A stretch of 64,000 nt of DNA from Antennarius striatus (taxonomy: Eukaryota > Chordata > Actinopteri > Lophiiformes > Antennariidae), in contig NC_090779.1 in NCBI RefSeq assembly GCF_040054535.1, positions 21,503,001 to 21,567,000 of the forward strand. Direction: 5' to 3'. A program made the translations under genes and the position numbers. This document shows positions 59,856 through 64,000 of this stretch, one piece after another. The notes under the pieces were generated by a model. That model saw only the letters and a program-made list of their open reading frames with translations, had not been told where the DNA came from and did not search any database. Numbering within the stretch: position 1 is the first letter of the stretch; the number at the start of each line of letters is the position of its first letter.

Positions 59856-60049
59856 AGAAAAATATTGAATTGATTATGAAAGGATTTTGTGGTTTGTTTT
59901 TTTGTAAAGTTAATCAAGGTAGGCACAATCCATTAAAATAATTTTTCTTGTGGTCAGACCCATCATCACTGAGATCCAGAATGACCACAGTATTATTTAC
60001 TATTTCAGAATAAGGCGGTAACGCCTCCTTCACCACGTCTCCCCCTCAG

Positions 60050-60330
60050 TGGCTGGATCTAAACTTCAGACAGCGACTCTATCTGCCACTCTGTCTCTCT
60101 CTTGCCCTGTCTTATCTCCATTATATTTCTTTTCCACTCATTAAGGCGGATTGCTTCCCTTCATGTTCTGGGTCCTTCCCAGTTTGTTCCTCATGATGGA
60201 GGTTCTCCCCATCGCTGTCACTTGTGGTTGCTCTGGAGGGTTCTGTGGGGTTTCTCTTTCTGTGAAAGAGCTTCAAAACGTCCGTTAATGTTATCAAGCG
60301 CTTTACAAAGTTGACCAGGTTTTCTTCAAT
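60050..60330 (+). mobile_element. SINE-like interspersed repeat
   Basis: Contains 'tcctcatgatggaggttctc', 'ttgctctggagggttctgtg' and 'aagcgctttacaaagttgac', a text seen many times in fish genomes, ending in the usual 'agcgctttacaaa' tail. Ends are approximate. Confidence 0.6.
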
Positions 60331-60509
60331 CCTGCTAAATGTCAAACAAATAAACCAACACAGACAGAAAATACAAACTCTTTGGTGAAGAGGTCATGTT
60401 GGTGCACAAACTCGTCTTGTAGGTCCGTTTGAAACTCACACACACACATAATCTATGTGTATGGTGGGAGTTCAATCTGACTCAGACTTTCTGTGGTTTA
60501 AAACCTTCC

Positions 60510-60525
60510 AACACACACACACACG

Positions 60526-60576
<51 letters not shown>
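60510..60576. repeat. (CA)n microsatellite with CG interruptions
   Basis: CA tract interrupted by ACGC units near 60525-60530. Confidence 0.95.
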
Positions 60577-60579
<3 letters not shown>

Positions 60580-62269
60580 ATGGTGTGCTGTTGCTTAATA
60601 ACGACAGTCACGCTGTTTCTTGTTGGATATTAACATGGATCACGAGCTGCTAATTCCAGGCTAGCTCCATATTTTCCAGATTACACTGTAGAAGCTGGTC
60701 GCGATCCAACACGCTCTCTAGAGCTCTGCCTAACCAAAGACCCACAAACACAACATCATCTCATCCACACAGGATGCCCAAACATCACAGCTAAAATCCA
60801 GCGAACGCACGCTCTATTGATTTATAAGCTATAAATATAGAAGTATTGATATCATTTAAACTATTTGACCTGTTTACCATGCATAATCTTCATAGTTAAT
60901 TGTGTCAGCATTCTCCATAATGTCCTTGAGTTGAATGGTTGGGATGTGGATGTTCAGTTTTGTACAGAAGAGTTAGAAGATGGAATAACGTGACTTAAAC
61001 AGATCATTTATAGGCTGTGGATGTCTGAAGTGAATTTTAAGACAATAGTGGTTGAGATGTTTCAGTCGGAACAAAAGCATCAAGACTGCCGTCCTCAGAG
61101 GAGCGTCAGTAGCAGTCCTCCTCATTCCCATCTGGATCCAATTAGTTGAGTTCAGCTGCTTTTTACCAGGCTGTTTTTTTTTCCTGTCTGAGACAAAGCA
61201 TCAAATCCAGTCTCCTATGTCAGTTTTGGTCTCAGACATTGTGTTTGGGGGGTCTTTCTTGTGGACTGGAATGGCCGTGTTTCCAGAGGTTCTGAGGCTT
61301 TCGGTGGTTTGGGGGACAGCCTGAGTGGCTTCACCACACACTGTTTGTGTTGGATCAGCATCACCAGAAAAACCATATAGTTGGGAGGATTATGAAACTG
61401 CAAGCAGCCTGAAGAAATGCTTTGGTCGACCAGACATGAGGAAACGCTGATAAATTACAGCCTACATGAAATATTTTGGAGGAAACATTCAAAACTTAAT
61501 TTGTGACTGGAAGACTCAGACCTTGTCTTTCGCTTTCTTGTTCTCTTCTCTGATCCACATCCAATAGTACTACCATTATGAAGTTCTCGTGCCATTAAAC
61601 ACATCAGAATGCATCAAGTAACGGCCAGCTCCGATGAATGAAAACATGCAACGATTGGAGAAGTCTCGGCGCACCAGTGGTTTCCAGCTTCCCGCTCTGA
61701 TTACAATCCCGCAAGGAGAATGATGGGAAATTTTCCATGGCGACATCAGTAGCCATGTTTCCCAAGCTCCGGGTCATGATGGCTTTCCCTCTACTTTGGA
61801 AAAACTGAAAAATGAATTGCTTGCATATGAAGGGGCGCCAAGGGCAATTAGATGGGAAGGGTGCAAGGGGGCTGTTCCACAAAGGGCTGGAGGAAGAGAA
61901 GAAATGACAGAGAAGAAATAAAAAGCAAAGAAAAACACACTGGACTATGTGAATTTAACTTATCAGAATGCTTTTTAAACTTTGTCTTGTTATACCAAAA
62001 AAAAAGTTCCGATTGAATCAAAACTAATGAGAAGTAACTCCAGAAAGACCAACAGCATTGAGACTTAAATATTAATAGTTTGCTTTGGAAAATGAGTGCA
62101 TAAAGAAATACCACGTGTTTGGCATCTACTCCTTATATCTCATGAAGAATATTTTGTAGTCCCAGTTCCCTACCATTATTAAAATCATATACAGCAACTT
62201 TTATGACTGGATTATAATAAGTAATGCATTCATGAGGCTGTCGTTATTTTTTCTCTCTGTAACTAATCA

Positions 62270-62535
62270 AAGGAATCATTCATTCATTCATCATCTACCG
62301 CTTCAGCCGCTGTGGCGGGTCGCCAGGAGCTGGAGCCTATCCCAGCTGACTGAAGGCGTGAAGCAGGGGAAACTCCGGGCGCGACGCCTGTACGCTACGG
62401 AGCCACACAGAGACAGAGACAAGCATGCAGGCACACACTCAGTCCTACGGGCAAGTTGGAACGGCCAATTAACCTGAAGCTCATGTTTTTGGAGGTGGAA
62501 GGAAGCCGGAGCACTACCCGTTGGGCCATGCCGCC

Positions 62536-62537
<2 letters not shown>
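62270..62537 (+). mobile_element. SINE-like interspersed repeat
   Basis: Begins with (CATT)n, then 'cgccaggagctggagcctat', 'cccagctgactgaaggcgtg' and 'ggaaggaagccggagcacta', ending 'ccatgccgcctt'. This is the common fish 'good-sized summary table' style repeat seen diverged elsewhere in the window, and it runs directly into (AAT)n. Confidence 0.7.
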
Positions 62538-62633
<96 letters not shown>

Positions 62634-62634
62634 T
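62538..62634. repeat. (AAT)n microsatellite
   Basis: Uninterrupted AAT tract of about 32 units at the 3' end of the SINE-like repeat. Confidence 0.97.
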
Positions 62635-63039
62635 TGACATAAACAGTGTAAACATAAACAATAACTATGTTAAATAATAATTCAAAACCTAGTTAGTTCA
62701 AAACCTTATGAGTTAGTTCAAAGTCAGTAAAACCAAACAATGGGATCTTCTAACTGAAGAAGCGTCTTTGAATTTGAGTTTTAATAGGTCTAAATAATGA
62801 GGAGAGATCTCATCTTGATGCTCCCTCTGCCCACATTGTCTCGAGCCTGAAATTTACAAACGGGAGCTTTGTGTTTCTTTGTGTTGTGGAATCTAGAGCA
62901 CTCCTTTCAGTGATTATCACTCATGTATCCTTTCTCAGGTCAACCGGATTATTTTTGCTCACTGATGCTTATAATGTGTTTATTTTCTCTCCTAACATGC
63001 CAATCCCCTCCTCTGCTTCCTAGGACCAATAATTACTCC

Positions 63040-63060
63040 ATGATGAACCCGGGCCCATGA
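63040..63060 (+). promoter_or_regulatory. Seven-codon upstream ORF overlapping the hyaluronidase start
   Basis: ATGATGAACCCGGGCCCATGA reads as six residues (MMNPGP) and a stop, all within the exon that begins after the acceptor TTCCTAG at 63023. Its TGA overlaps the main ATG as ATGA (63057-63060). Such a unit could tune translation by leaky scanning or reinitiation. Confidence 0.6.
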
Positions 63061-63986
63061 TGGAGCTCTGTCTCCAGCTACTGGTTTTGGGGGTTGGTAT
63101 TGGAGTGAAGCTGCAGGTTCAGGGGGACCAGATGAAGCCCGCTCGGGTGCCTCTCATCCCTCATCGGCCTTTTGTCGTCGTATGGAATGCTCCGACAGAG
63201 TCCTGCCGACTTCGATTTAAGGTGGATTTGGACCTCAGCGTTTTTGACATTGTAGCGAACCTCAATGAAACCCTGAGTGGACCAAACGTCACCATATTCT
63301 ACCACAGCCACTTGGGATACTACCCATACTACTCCAACTCTGGGATCCCTATCAATGGAGGATTGCCCCAGAACCAGAGCATTTCCAAGCACCTAAGCAA
63401 GGCACGAGCTGACATTGATAAACTAATCCCCCATAAGGATTTTCGAGGCCTGGGTGTGATTGACTGGGAGAACTGGAGGCCACAGTGGGTAAGAAACTGG
63501 GGCTCGAAGGATATTTATCGAGTAAAGTCTAAGGAACAGATACGGAAACTTCACCCAAGGTGGCCTGAGAGCAAAGTCGAAAAGGAAGCGAAGGAGAGTT
63601 TTGAGAGAGCTGGTCAGGCCTTCATGAACCTGACCTTGGCCTTGGCTGAAGGTCGTAGGCCAGACGGGCTGTGGGGGTTCTACCTGTTCCCAGATTGCTA
63701 CAACTATGGGTACAAGCAGCACCCGCAACGCTACACTGGAGAATGCCCCAACGTGGAGCACGTACGCAATGACCATCTCATGTGGCTTTGGAAGGAGAGC
63801 ATGGCGCTCTATCCCTCCATCTATCTGGACTATGAGCTTAAGTTGTCCCCCAACACTGTTAAATTTGTACACTATCGAGTCAAGGAAGCCATGAGGGTGG
63901 CGTCTATCGCCCGTACAGACTTCACATTGCCTGTGTTCGTCTATTCACGACCTTTCTACGCTTACACTTTTGTAGTTCTCTCAGAG
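63057..63986 (+). CDS. Hyaluronidase (GH56, HYAL4/SPAM1 group), first coding exon, partial
   Basis: GH56 hyaluronidases cleave the beta-1,4 bonds of hyaluronan or chondroitin at the cell surface or after secretion. This exon (310 codons) starts at ATG 63057 after an acceptor at 63023 and ends at the donor GAG|GTGAGT; the rest lies past the right edge. A hydrophobic signal peptide (MMELCLQLLVLGVGIG) is followed by the catalytic barrel: PFVVVWNAPTESCRLRF, IFYHSHLGYYPYYSNSG, GGLPQN, and the active-site strand GLGVIDWENWRPQW, with the catalytic Asp and Glu at D136 and E138. LWGFYLFPDCYNYGY, ALYPSIYLDYEL and LPVFVYSRPFYAYT come next. Position next to wasl matches the human HYAL4-SPAM1 cluster, but teleosts have several relatives (hyal4, hyal6, spam1) that this exon alone cannot separate, so no symbol is given. 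Confidence 0.9.
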
Positions 63987-64000
63987 GTGAGTTTTCCATT

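Larger units (their letters stand above)
52288..63023. other. Spacer between wasl and the hyaluronidase gene
   Basis: 10.7 kb with no convincing coding exon. It includes the divergent 5' flank of wasl (GC-rich to about 52.65 kb), two adjacent hairpins (53.1 kb), (ATC)n, a possible solo LTR (54.8-55.3 kb), several (CA)n tracts, a TTGG-rich run, SINE-like repeats (60.1 and 62.3 kb) and a long (AAT)n. Upstream non-coding exons of the hyaluronidase gene probably lie here but cannot be placed with confidence. Confidence 0.6.

Overview
The window is vertebrate nuclear DNA, almost certainly from a ray-finned (teleost) fish and probably a percomorph. Genes are split into many short exons with GT-AG introns, introns are compact, and the spacers carry (CA)n, (AAT)n and (ATC)n microsatellites and SINE, LINE, hAT and LTR-like repeats of kinds common in fish. 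The gene order matches human 7q31 (CADPS2, IQUB, NDUFA5, ASB15, LMOD2, WASL, HYAL4/SPAM1). The human order is recalled knowledge; the fish exons were assembled by reading splice sites and checking that codon phase closes.

Layout. 1-12105: intron 1 of cadps2 (minus strand), no exons seen, with SINE-like pieces and one LINE insertion with an intact target duplication. 12106-12456: first coding exon of cadps2, with a CpG-rich promoter behind it. 15072-21989: complete iqub on the minus strand, 14 coding exons, 733 codons before the stop. 23887-28362 and 30042-33116: two complete tandem asb15 genes on the plus strand, nine coding exons each, 570 and 568 codons. 35593-37995: lmod2 on the plus strand, three exons, 498 codons. 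43207-52287: wasl (N-WASP) on the minus strand, eleven exons including a very short one, 547 codons. 52288-63023: a repeat-rich spacer. 63057-63986: first coding exon of a GH56 hyaluronidase that runs off the right edge.

Functional sense. asb15 and lmod2 are muscle genes: a cullin-5/elongin ubiquitin-ligase substrate receptor and a thin-filament actin nucleator. wasl is the broad Cdc42-Arp2/3 actin nucleation factor. iqub belongs to ciliary and flagellar radial spokes. cadps2 primes dense-core vesicles. They share conserved synteny and are not an operon or pathway.

Most notable points: (1) the two asb15 copies share a 188-bp stretch at about 97% identity, with sharply lower similarity on both sides, which looks like gene conversion; (2) the second asb15 copy has lost the cysteine of its SOCS-box elongin-binding motif; (3) wasl has a 20-nt microexon with an ambiguous upstream donor; (4) the hyaluronidase start codon overlaps the stop of a 7-codon upstream ORF; (5) several perfect hairpins lie in introns and spacers. 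I found no prokaryotic, CRISPR or wholly novel gene system here.
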